Of a stretch of 20,845 bases of DNA, positions 13,833 through 20,593 are shown one piece after another. The first letter of the stretch is position 1, and every line of letters begins with the position of its first letter. The position numbers and the translations under genes were made by a program. Where the stretch lies: positions 1 through 20,845 of IMG/VR virus record IMGVR_UViG_3300021343_000069, one strand, 5' to 3'. This DNA is from a virus. The notes under the pieces were generated by a model. The model ran no database searches, was not told the DNA's origin, and saw only the letters and a list, made by a program, of their open reading frames with translations.

Positions 13833-15424
13833 TGAGCGCCATGACCACTATCACCGAAACCCCGCTGGGTGCCATTGCCGAGGGTAACTATCAAACCTTA
13901 AAAGCCTTTGATAGTACCGAGGTTCTGTTGGGGTATCAAAAGCGCTGGATCGCCGACGAGTCGCCGCTCAAGATCGCGGAAAAGTCGCGCCGGACCGGTT
14001 TGACCTGGGCGGAAGCGGCCGACGCCACCCTGTGCGCGGCCACCGCCAAAAGCGAGGGCGGCTGCAACCACTTCTATGTCGGCTCCAACAAGGAAATGGC
14101 GCGGGAGTTTATCGAAGCGGCCGCCATGTGGGCCAAAGCGTTCGATAAGGCGGCCGGTGATATTCGGGAAGAGATCTTTGTGGACGATGGCCAGGAAGGC
14201 CGCGAGATCCTGACCTTTGTCGTTTACTTTGCTAGCGGCTTTAAGATTCAGGCGCTCAGTTCCAACCCGGCCAACCTGCGCGGTATGCAGGGCAACGTCA
14301 CCATCGATGAGGCCGCTTTTCACGACCGTTTGGCGGAAGTGCTCAAGGCGGCCCTGGCGCTGACCATGTGGGGTTCGCGGGTGCGTTTAATCTCCACCCA
14401 CAACGGCGCTGACAACCTGTTTAATGAATTAATCCAGGACAGCCGTGCCGGTAAGAAGCGCTACAGCGTGCACCGCATTACCCTGGATGAAGCCTGCACC
14501 GAGGGACTGTATCAGCGGATCTGCCAGGTCACTCGTCATCCGTGGAGCCAGCAGGCGGAGGACGACTGGAAGACGAACCTGCTGCGCGATACCGCCACCG
14601 AAGAGGACGCCCTGGAGGAATATTACTGCGTGCCCAAGCAGGGTGGCGGTGCCTACCTGTCCCGCGCGCTGATTGAGTCGCGCATGGAGCCGGCACCGGT
14701 GGTGCGCTTTACCGGCACTGAGGCCTTTAACCGTCAGAGCAAGGCCCAGCGTCGGGCGGAGATGAAAGCGTGGCTGGAAGCGCATATCCAGCCGCTGCTG
14801 GAACAGTTGAACCCAAATGAGGATCATGTCTTTGGTGAGGACTTTGCTCGTACCGGAGATTTGACCGTGCTGGCCCCCGCTGCCATCAAGCCGGATCTAC
14901 GCCGCGTGGTGCCCTTTATGGTCGAGCTGCAGAACGTGCCCTTCAACCAACAGAAACAGGTGATTTATTACATCCTGGATGGCATGCCCCGCTTCCGCTT
15001 TGCAGCGTTTGATGCGCGGGGCAACGGCCAGAACCTGGCCGAGGACACCGCCGACGATTACGGTACCCAACGGATTGAGCAAGTGATGCTCTCACAGAGC
15101 TGGTATCTGCAGAACATGCCGCACCTCAAGGCGGCCTTTGAGGACGACACCATCACCATCCCCCGCGACAGCGAGATTGTGGACGATCTGCGGGCGGTAC
15201 AGGTGATTAAAGGCATCCCCAAGGTGCCCGAGGGCAACACCGGCAACAGCCAGAAGCAGCGCCACGGGGACGCGGCGATAGCCCTGGCCATGATGTATTA
15301 CGCCTCGCTCCAGGACGGCTACGAAATTGACTATACCGCTGCCCCGCTGACCAAGAGCCGCTGGGATGGCAGCAGCGATGACGACGATGACATGACTGAC
15401 TATGGAGGTAAGCGCGGATGGTAG
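13832..15424 (+). CDS. terminase large subunit (Mu gp28-like)
   Basis: A 530-residue packaging motor (Mu gp28 has 551). The N-terminal ATPase has a variant Walker A KSRRTGLTWAEA (residues 51-62), the strand FYVGSNKEMA (81-90), Walker B VTIDEAAFH with D159 and E160, and LISTHNGADN as the coupling motif. The C-terminal RNase H-like nuclease has GEDFARTGDLTVL, with an acidic residue for metal binding, and the later FDARGNGQNLAEDTADDYG. Translation could begin at GTG 13832 or ATG 13841; neither has a strong ribosome site, so coupling to the small terminase is likely. It cuts concatenated or integrated phage DNA with flanking host DNA and pumps it into the prohead through the portal. Confidence 0.95.
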   Translation: MSAMTTITETPLGAIAEGNYQTLKAFDSTEVLLGYQKRWIADESPLKIAEKSRRTGLTWAEAADATLCAATAKSEGGCNHFYVGSNKEMAREFIEAAAMWAKAFDKAAGDIREEIFVDDGQEGREILTFVVYFASGFKIQALSSNPANLRGMQGNVTIDEAAFHDRLAEVLKAALALTMWGSRVRLISTHNGADNLFNELIQDSRAGKKRYSVHRITLDEACTEGLYQRICQVTRHPWSQQAEDDWKTNLLRDTATEEDALEEYYCVPKQGGGAYLSRALIESRMEPAPVVRFTGTEAFNRQSKAQRRAEMKAWLEAHIQPLLEQLNPNEDHVFGEDFARTGDLTVLAPAAIKPDLRRVVPFMVELQNVPFNQQKQVIYYILDGMPRFRFAAFDARGNGQNLAEDTADDYGTQRIEQVMLSQSWYLQNMPHLKAAFEDDTITIPRDSEIVDDLRAVQVIKGIPKVPEGNTGNSQKQRHGDAAIALAMMYYASLQDGYEIDYTAAPLTKSRWDGSSDDDDDMTDYGGKRGW

Positions 15425-16980
15425 ACAGCCGCATCGTGGATCAGTATGGCCAGCCCTTACGCCTGGCCGACATTGACCAGATCCAAACCGAAGAGGCCCG
15501 CCTGGGCTTTTTGTCGAAAGAGTTCGGCGAACACCCCACCCGTGGACTGACCCCGAACAAGCTGGCGCGCATTCTGGACGATGCCGAACGCGGCAACTTG
15601 GTGGCGCAGTGTGAGCTGTTCGAGGACATCGAGGAGAAGGACGGCCATGTCTTTTCGGAGATGGCCAAGCGCAAACGCGCACTGCTGGGTGTGGATTGGC
15701 GGATTGATCCGCCGCCCAACGCCACACCGGCGGAGGTGAAACAGACCGAGCTGCTCCGGGAGCTGGTGCAGGAGCTGACCGACATTGAAGATCTGTTCCT
15801 GGATATGGCTGACGGTATCGGCAAGGGCTACAGCTGCACAGAGATCGAATGGGCGCACGAGGCCAAACTGTGGCTGCCCAAGGAGCTGCATCACCGCCCC
15901 GCCAGTTGGTTCACTGTGGCCGAGGATGACCGCAACGAGCTGCTGCTGCGCACCCAGGATAATAACCCTGAAGCCCTTCAGTCCTTTGGTTGGATCAGGC
16001 ATATCCACAAGTCCAAGTCGGGTTATCTGGCCCGTGGCGGCCTGGGGCGGATCTTGGCCTGGCCGTTCCTGTTCAAGAACTTCAGCGTGCGGGATTTGGC
16101 CGAGTTCCTAGAGATCTACGGCCTGCCCCTGCGTCTCGGCAAATACCCCAGTGGCGCTGACGACCGGGAGAAGGCCACACTGCTACGGGCCGTGATCGGC
16201 ATCGGCCACAACGCCGCCGGCATCATTCCACAGGGCATGGAGATAGATTTTAAGGAGGCGGCCAAGGGCGCGGCCGATCCCTTCGAGGCCATGATCAGCT
16301 GGTGCGAGCGCACCCAGAGCAAGACGATCCTGGGCGGCACCCTCACAAGCCAGGCCGACGGCAAAAGCTCCACCAATGCTCTGGGCAACGTACACAACGA
16401 AGTGCGCATGGATCTCCGCGACAGCGATTTGAAGCAGGTGGCCAGTACTTTAACCCGCGATCTGCTTTACCCCATGCTGGCCATTAACAGCGGGGGTGTG
16501 TCCAGCCTGCGCCGTTGCCCGCGCTGGGTGTTCGACGTCCAGGAGCCGGAAGACCTCAAGCTCTATTCCGAAGCGCTACCCAAGCTGGCCGAGGCCGGCG
16601 CGCAGATCCCGGTCAGCTACGTCCATGACAAGCTGCGCATCCCGGAGCCGGAAGAGGGTGAAGCGGTGCTACGGGGGGCGGCGCTACCGGCCGAACCGGT
16701 GGCCACGGCTGCCCTGTCCGCCAAACCTAGCAGCGGGGATTTATTCCCGGATCAAGTGGCCATTAACACGCTGTTAAATGGGCTGGATAGTGAGATGCAA
16801 AAGGCGCAGTCGGCGACGCTGCTGGAACCGATCCTGGCCAAGATCTACGGCGGCGCCGACCTGCAAACGTTGGAAGATGAGTTGGCGACGCTTTACCCGG
16901 AGCTGGAGACTGAAGCGTTGGAGGCCAAGTTGGCGCAACTGTTTTTCGTGGCAGAGGTTTGGGGGAGACTGAGCAGTTAG
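15418..16980 (+). CDS. portal protein, DUF935 (Mu gp29-like)
   Basis: A 520-residue DUF935 portal, the dodecameric ring at the head vertex through which DNA enters and leaves. Typical segments are DIEEKDGHVFSEMAKRKRAL with LGVDWRIDPP, GIGKGYSCTEIEWA, WLPKELHHRPASWF, WPFLFKNFSVRDLAEFLEIY followed by GLPLRLGKYPSGADDREK (about residues 215-250), and GGTLTSQADGKSSTNALGNV. ATG 15418 has GGAGGT (15404-15409) eight bases upstream, inside the end of the terminase gene. In Mu-like phages the MuF gene normally starts immediately after or within the portal gene; here a 546-bp insertion with an antisense gene follows the stop. Confidence 0.95.
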   Translation: MVDSRIVDQYGQPLRLADIDQIQTEEARLGFLSKEFGEHPTRGLTPNKLARILDDAERGNLVAQCELFEDIEEKDGHVFSEMAKRKRALLGVDWRIDPPPNATPAEVKQTELLRELVQELTDIEDLFLDMADGIGKGYSCTEIEWAHEAKLWLPKELHHRPASWFTVAEDDRNELLLRTQDNNPEALQSFGWIRHIHKSKSGYLARGGLGRILAWPFLFKNFSVRDLAEFLEIYGLPLRLGKYPSGADDREKATLLRAVIGIGHNAAGIIPQGMEIDFKEAAKGAADPFEAMISWCERTQSKTILGGTLTSQADGKSSTNALGNVHNEVRMDLRDSDLKQVASTLTRDLLYPMLAINSGGVSSLRRCPRWVFDVQEPEDLKLYSEALPKLAEAGAQIPVSYVHDKLRIPEPEEGEAVLRGAALPAEPVATAALSAKPSSGDLFPDQVAINTLLNGLDSEMQKAQSATLLEPILAKIYGGADLQTLEDELATLYPELETEALEAKLAQLFFVAEVWGRLSS

Positions 16981-17041
16981 CGAGTTTACACAGTAATTTG
17001 GTTGCGTCGCCTGCCTCTCGAAGTTGAAATACTTTGTGGTG

Positions 17042-17311
17042 CTACCAATTGCGATCTGGTTTGTTCAGCCAATCCGCGCAATCGAAATTGCTAGCGGCCC
17101 AGATTCTCTGGAGTTTGGCAACAAACACAGTGTCTCTAGCATAAACTTTTGATTTGAGATCGTCACGAATGTTGGTAATAGATTGAATTGTGTCTATGAA
17201 CCACAAAGACTCCATTTTTTTGCAATGTGGGAAGGTGTTTAAATAATCGAAAAGCGCGCTGTAATTTTTTTCAGGCGCTGTTAGATCGTAGGTGACGCAA
17301 TAAATTGCCAT
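17042..17311 (-). CDS. stand-alone Cas2/SinR-like small protein, antisense moron
   Basis: An 89-residue protein on the strand opposite to all late genes, between portal and MuF. It begins MAIYCVTYDLTAPEKNYSAL, then FDYLNTFPHCKKMESLWFID, a VYARDTVFVAKL strand and ADWLNKPDRNW. The first strand ending in an aspartate (YCVTYDL, D9) followed by a helix and a 'S-W-(I/F)' strand is the layout of the Cas2/VapD ferredoxin-like fold, and it strongly resembles short proteins annotated as 'SinR family' in bacteria. Cas2 uses the equivalent Asp for metal binding; related toxins such as VapD are RNases. No cas1 or CRISPR array is nearby, so an adaptation role is unlikely. A small nuclease, toxin or anti-phage factor is possible. 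No obvious Shine-Dalgarno is seen upstream of the ATG. Confidence 0.62.
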   Translation of the reverse strand: MAIYCVTYDLTAPEKNYSALFDYLNTFPHCKKMESLWFIDTIQSITNIRDDLKSKVYARDTVFVAKLQRIWAASNFDCADWLNKPDRNW

Positions 17312-17417
17312 AATGCCGGTCTGTTACTTTTGCGATAAGCGAGTTGGTACTTACTACTGTGCCAGCCGGCCGCAGAGCGGCTCATGCCTTTGTTGGCTAT
17401 TTCCTGTGTGTAGATTT

Positions 17418-17454
17418 TAGCGACAATTAAATCCTATTTCCATAGGAGATTGTC
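17418..17454. repeat. imperfect inverted repeat upstream of MuF
   Basis: In the 215-bp gap 17312-17526, GACAAT (17422-17427) pairs with ATTGTC (17449-17454), and inside it TCCTAT (17432-17437) pairs with ATAGGA (17442-17447) around a TTCC loop. The outer arms extend with one mismatch (AGCGACAAT against ATTGTCACT). It lies near the right edge of the inserted cargo, about 70 bases before the MuF start. It could be an operator, a transcript hairpin or a remnant of insertion. The remaining gap has a short GCCGC-AGA-GCGGC hairpin near 17370-17382 and no further gene. Confidence 0.55.
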
Positions 17455-17526
17455 ACTGCAAAATGTAAGGGATAAGCCAAAGTGAAAATATTAATCGTGC
17501 TACCGTAGGAAGTAGGAAATACAAGT

Positions 17527-18828
17527 ATGCCAGAAGCGCCTAATCTTATTTACGCAATGGGCCTGGCTCCCGTTAAAGCGATTGAGTATTTCGAGGCCAA
17601 GGGTTACACCATCAGCTGGAATTGGTACGACACCTGGCAGGAAGCAAACGCCAAGGCCTTTACTGTGGCCAAGGCCGCCCGGTTGGATGTGCTCCAAGAT
17701 ATCCGTGCGGCGGTGAGCAAGGCGCTGGTGCAAGGTCAGACACTGAAGCAGTTCCAGGATAATCTAGAGCCGCTGCTGACAAAGAAGGGCTGGTGGGGCC
17801 GCCAGGAGGTGGCGGGGCCGAATGGCAAGGAGCTGGTGCAGCTGGGCAGTCCTCGACGCCTGGCCACCATCTACCGCACCAACCTGCAGACAGCCTATAT
17901 GGCCGGTCGCTACCAGGGCATGGTGGCCAATGCCGAGCGTCGCCCCTATTGGCAGTATATCGCCGTCAACGACAGCCGCACGCGCCCCGATCACGCCGCC
18001 ATGCATGGCCGGGTGTTTCGCTGGGACGATCCGATCTGGCAAAGCCTCTACCCGCCTAACGGCTGGGGCTGCCGGTGCCGGGTACGGGCGTTGACCGCCA
18101 GACAGGTCGAGCGCGGCAAGTTGCGGGTGGAGTTCGGAGCCGGCAAGCTGCGCACTGAGCAAAAGCTGGTGAGCCAGAAAACCGGCGAGTTGCAACCGGT
18201 GACCGCCTACAGCTACGGCAGTGACGGTCGCAACAAGCTCTGGTTTACCCCCGATGTGGGCTGGAGCTACAACCCCGGTATGGCCCATTGGCACCCGGCT
18301 CTCAATCGTTACCCCTACGCCACGGCCAAGCGCTATGTGGAGGGCACGATGACCGGTCCGCCCTTCGACCATTTTTATCGCCGCACCCAGGCGTTGGTGG
18401 AGAAGGTAAATGCACAGCACCCCTCGGCCACGAAAAATGAGCTGCGCAAGTTGATCAGGCCCTACTTGTCTAATGAGGCATTTCCCGTAGCGGTAATCAG
18501 CCGTGATATGGCCAAGGCCCTGGGGACTAACACCCAGGCCGTGCTGCTGAGTCAGGACACCCTGGCCAAGCAAATCATCAACCGGGAAAATCAGCCCATC
18601 GATAGGGTGACCTACCAGATGCTGCAGGCCAACATCGAGTCGGCCAGCCCGGTGGTGCAGAAAGACGAACTCAACCAACTCTATTTTTACGACGATAAGG
18701 GCAGATTACACCGGGCCGTTATTAAGCGAACACGCGACGGCCGCGAGCTGTACCTACAGAGTGTTCATTTATCCAATGAGAAAACCAAGCGCAAGAACGT
18801 GAAAGAGGGAGCGGTGGTGCGGGAGTGA
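17527..18828 (+). CDS. F: MuF head morphogenesis protein with toxin-like C-terminal domain
   Basis: A 433-residue homologue of Mu gpF, a minor head protein needed for prohead assembly. Residues 1-80 have the typical start (NLIYAMGLAPVKAIEYFEAK, then WNWYDTWQEANAKAFTVAKA). The Phage_Mu_F core is about 105-190, with TIYRTNLQTAYMAGRYQGM and the hallmark NDSRTRPDHAAMHGRVFRWD followed by LYPPNGWGCRCRV. A separate C-terminal domain (about 315-430) carries FPVAVISRDMAKAL, VLLSQDTLAKQI, LYFYDDKGRLHRAVIKRTRD and LYLQSVHLSNEK; this resembles the phage barnase/EndoU/colicin E5-D/RelE-like (PBECR) nuclease domains often fused to MuF. I infer that the domain is injected or acts in the host. The usual tight coupling to the portal gene is broken by the 546-bp insertion. 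Confidence 0.92.
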   Translation: MPEAPNLIYAMGLAPVKAIEYFEAKGYTISWNWYDTWQEANAKAFTVAKAARLDVLQDIRAAVSKALVQGQTLKQFQDNLEPLLTKKGWWGRQEVAGPNGKELVQLGSPRRLATIYRTNLQTAYMAGRYQGMVANAERRPYWQYIAVNDSRTRPDHAAMHGRVFRWDDPIWQSLYPPNGWGCRCRVRALTARQVERGKLRVEFGAGKLRTEQKLVSQKTGELQPVTAYSYGSDGRNKLWFTPDVGWSYNPGMAHWHPALNRYPYATAKRYVEGTMTGPPFDHFYRRTQALVEKVNAQHPSATKNELRKLIRPYLSNEAFPVAVISRDMAKALGTNTQAVLLSQDTLAKQIINRENQPIDRVTYQMLQANIESASPVVQKDELNQLYFYDDKGRLHRAVIKRTRDGRELYLQSVHLSNEKTKRKNVKEGAVVRE

Positions 18829-18912
18829 GGGCTGCGCCTGGTAGCCCTCTGTGCTTTGCGTACCGGGCTGGAAATCACCGGTATCCAAACTCGACCCTGC
18901 CAGGCACAGGGT
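18828..18912 (+). other. cluster of three hairpins in the F-G gap
   Basis: Three perfect short inverted repeats lie in a row in the 170-bp gap 18829-18998: AGGGCT (18828-18833) with AGCCCT (18843-18848); TACCGG (18861-18866) with CCGGTA (18878-18883); and ACCCTG (18894-18899) with CAGGGT (18907-18912). None is followed by a U-tract, so terminator function is doubtful. The first overlaps the last base of the MuF stop codon. They may affect mRNA processing or stability, which would alter the F:G ratio, or be the remnant of a deleted gene. No coding region is seen in the gap, and the gpG start has no strong Shine-Dalgarno. Confidence 0.45.
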
Positions 18913-18998
18913 ACGCCCGAAGGCGCGGCATTCGCATCCAGATTCTTTCCCGCAAAGCCTTTATATTAGTTTAGCTTAAATAATAAGCAGGCAGCAAT

Positions 18999-19472
18999 AT
19001 GACCCACTTCAAGATTGAAGTTAAGGACCAGCCGGTGTTGGAAGCCTTGGTCGAGCTGGCCCGGCGCAGTGACAACCTGGCCCCGGCCATGCGGGAGATC
19101 AGCGAGACCATGCTGGATTCGGTGGAGGAGTCCTTCGACCAGGAAACCGATCCGGCCACGGGGATGCCCTGGCAGACCCTGTCGCCCGTTACCCAAGCCC
19201 TGCGCACGGAGAAGGGTAGCTGGCCCGGCAAGATGTTGCAGATCAGCCAGGGCGGTCTTGCGGCCTCTGTGCAGGCGGACTCCGGGGATGACTATGCCGA
19301 GGTGGGCAGCAACAAGCCGTATGCCCGGATACAGCATTTAGGGGGGAAGGCGGGTCGTAATCGCAAGGTGGAGATCCCGGCCCGCTCCTATTTGGGGTTA
19401 TGGCCTGAGCATCAAGAGGAGATAGTGGATGTAATACAGCGGCATCTGCTGAAAAACATACAAAACGGTTAA
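18999..19472 (+). CDS. G: virion morphogenesis protein (Mu gpG / phage tail S family)
   Basis: 157 residues, the usual length of the family. The signature is present: an N-terminal strand (FKIEVKDQPVLEALVELARR), helix MREISETMLDSVEESFDQET, then DPATGMPWQTLSPVTQALR, GSWPGKMLQISQGGLAASV, YAEVGSNKPYARIQHLGGKA and a final IPARSYLGL with helix EEIVDVIQRHLLK. Mu gpG and P2 gpS are thought to act in head or tail completion; in Mu, G lies after F and before the protease/scaffold gene. Here the protease does not follow directly; an AT-rich cargo does. Its start context is weak (AAGCAGGCAGCAAT before the ATG), so some dependence on upstream translation or mRNA structure is possible. Confidence 0.9.
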   Translation: MTHFKIEVKDQPVLEALVELARRSDNLAPAMREISETMLDSVEESFDQETDPATGMPWQTLSPVTQALRTEKGSWPGKMLQISQGGLAASVQADSGDDYAEVGSNKPYARIQHLGGKAGRNRKVEIPARSYLGLWPEHQEEIVDVIQRHLLKNIQNG

Positions 19473-19570
19473 ATGGCGTCCGCCTTCGAGTTTCCGCCTG
19501 TGAGGGCCTGTAAGCCCGCAGTAGGTGGTAGGGGCGGCATTGGTATTCAGGAGAGAGGGGAAGTGCTTTA

Positions 19571-19607
19571 TAGCGCAATTTAAAAGGGTTTTAAACCTAT
19601 TGCGATA
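19571..19607. repeat. long inverted repeat before the right-hand cargo operon
   Basis: TTTAAAA (19579-19585), GGG, TTTTAAA (19589-19595) is a perfect 7-bp dyad. Outside it CGCAA (19574-19578) pairs with TTGCG (19600-19604) across a CCTA bulge, and TA/TA pairs further out after one mismatch. This large dyad lies 100-135 bases before the ATG of the cargo gene, so it is a good candidate operator or regulator-binding site. It could also be an insertion boundary. The rest of 19473-19570 contains no gene that I can support. Confidence 0.55.
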
Positions 19608-19628
19608 TGAAGGGATTGGCTAGATATC

Positions 19629-19671
19629 TATAATTCAATACAATGTGGCGATTTTTCGCCCTCTCAGGGCG
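19629..19671 (+). promoter_or_regulatory. -10 box and two alternative leader hairpins of the cargo operon
   Basis: A perfect TATAAT lies at 19629-19634. No matching -35 box stands at the usual distance (TTGCGA at 19600-19605 is 23 bases away), so the promoter may need an activator or use TAGATA (19621-19626). Just downstream GGCGA (19647-19651) can pair with TCGCC (19656-19660) around TTTT, while CGCCCT (19657-19662) can pair with AGGGCG (19666-19671) around CTC. The two stems share bases and exclude each other. AAGGA (19691-19695) is the only ribosome site seen. Confidence 0.4.
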
Positions 19672-19706
19672 ACTAGGGTTAATAGATTTTAAGGATAATG
19701 CCTGCC

Positions 19707-20573
19707 ATGACGAATACCCCCTCCAGCGTTTCAAAGTTCTGCTTTTACTATGATGGTGAAGACCATAGAGATCATGAAATGAACATTCTTGCGTTGGGGA
19801 AATCCCTTACTGCCTTGGGCAAAACCATATATGCAGCCAATGGGGTGCTAAATGGCTATAAGGACGATGCAAGAATAGATGTAAGGGTTAATGCTGACTT
19901 TATTGAGGGGTCATTCGGTGTAGAAGTTGAAATCTTCCAGTTTCTGCACAATGCTAAAGATGTGGTGGTTGCGTTAGGGCTGACCGCTGTTAGTGGAGGC
20001 GGCTTGCTTGCAGTAGTCGATTGGTTAAAAGGTAAGCAAATAGATGTTATTGAAAAGACTGGAGATGGGAAGTCCGTTATAAAGGTCGGTTCAGAAGAGC
20101 TTAATTGTGATGAAGATATTTCTAAGCTTGTTGCTGATAATCAAGTCAGAAAGTCATTAGAGCAGTTTATATATGAGCCATTGTTGAATGAGGGAACAGA
20201 TACCTTTGCCGTTAAAGGAACAAGACGGGATACCGTCGCCGCTGTTGAAATTAACAAGGAGCATGCTGAGTATTTTAAAGCACCTACGAGAACAGTAAAA
20301 GATAAAGTGGAAGGCAAAGAGAGCGAGGCGAAAGTTCAATTTGTCAACGCTAGTGTGGCCAAAAAAGCTGGCTGGAAAATGATATACAAGGGTGAAGAGT
20401 ATTCAGTTAGGATGAATGATGAAGCTTTCTTGGCTCGCCTTCAGAATATGGAAGAGGCTTATGTATTTGGAAAGACCTTTAACGTGAAGCTTAAAGAGAT
20501 TAAAACAACATCTTCTAGTAGTGAAAGGATTCGTTATGAAATTTCAAAAGTGCATCATAGGTCAATGGGCTGA
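19707..20573 (+). CDS. unknown AT-rich cargo protein, possibly DUF7946-like
   Basis: 288 residues from ATG 19707; ATG 19698 in the same frame is only two bases from AAGGA, so the later start is preferred. The N-terminal part, FCFYYDGEDHRDHEMNILAL, GKSLTALGKTIYAANGVLNG, IDVRVNADFIEGSFGVEVEI, has the 'DG---H-M----L---L-A-----A---L-G----I-V-V-----GSF----' pattern of a hypothetical family scattered over phages and genomic islands; I believe it is the one called DUF7946, from memory only. A hydrophobic stretch VVVALGLTAVSGGGLLAVVDWL (about 86-107) could be a membrane segment. The C-terminal half is Lys/Glu-rich with FVNASVAKKAGWKMIYKGEE. The function is unknown. Its AT-rich composition, own -10 box and location between gpG and the expected protease mark it as horizontally acquired cargo. 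Confidence 0.6.
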   Translation: MTNTPSSVSKFCFYYDGEDHRDHEMNILALGKSLTALGKTIYAANGVLNGYKDDARIDVRVNADFIEGSFGVEVEIFQFLHNAKDVVVALGLTAVSGGGLLAVVDWLKGKQIDVIEKTGDGKSVIKVGSEELNCDEDISKLVADNQVRKSLEQFIYEPLLNEGTDTFAVKGTRRDTVAAVEINKEHAEYFKAPTRTVKDKVEGKESEAKVQFVNASVAKKAGWKMIYKGEEYSVRMNDEAFLARLQNMEEAYVFGKTFNVKLKEIKTTSSSSERIRYEISKVHHRSMG

Positions 20574-20593
20574 CTTTATTATCGGTTACTGAA

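Noticed and set aside
15092-15727. 211-codon minus-strand frame across the terminase-portal junction
   Set aside because: Both plus-strand genes are strongly supported; the minus frame is Pro/Arg/Ser-rich without any family pattern.
16979-17345. 8-bp direct repeat AGCGAGTT at 16979-16986 and 17338-17345 flanking the Cas2-like gene as a target-site duplication
   Set aside because: An 8-base match between two regions of this size is likely to occur by chance, and no transposase or terminal inverted repeats are present at its ends.
16981-17526. CRISPR array near the Cas2-like gene
   Set aside because: No regularly spaced direct repeats are present here or elsewhere in the window, and no other cas gene is seen.
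17764-18678. 304-codon minus-strand frame within MuF
   Set aside because: It is the antisense shadow of a clear MuF gene; the composition (His, Leu, Ala, Gly-rich without motif) is typical of a shadow.
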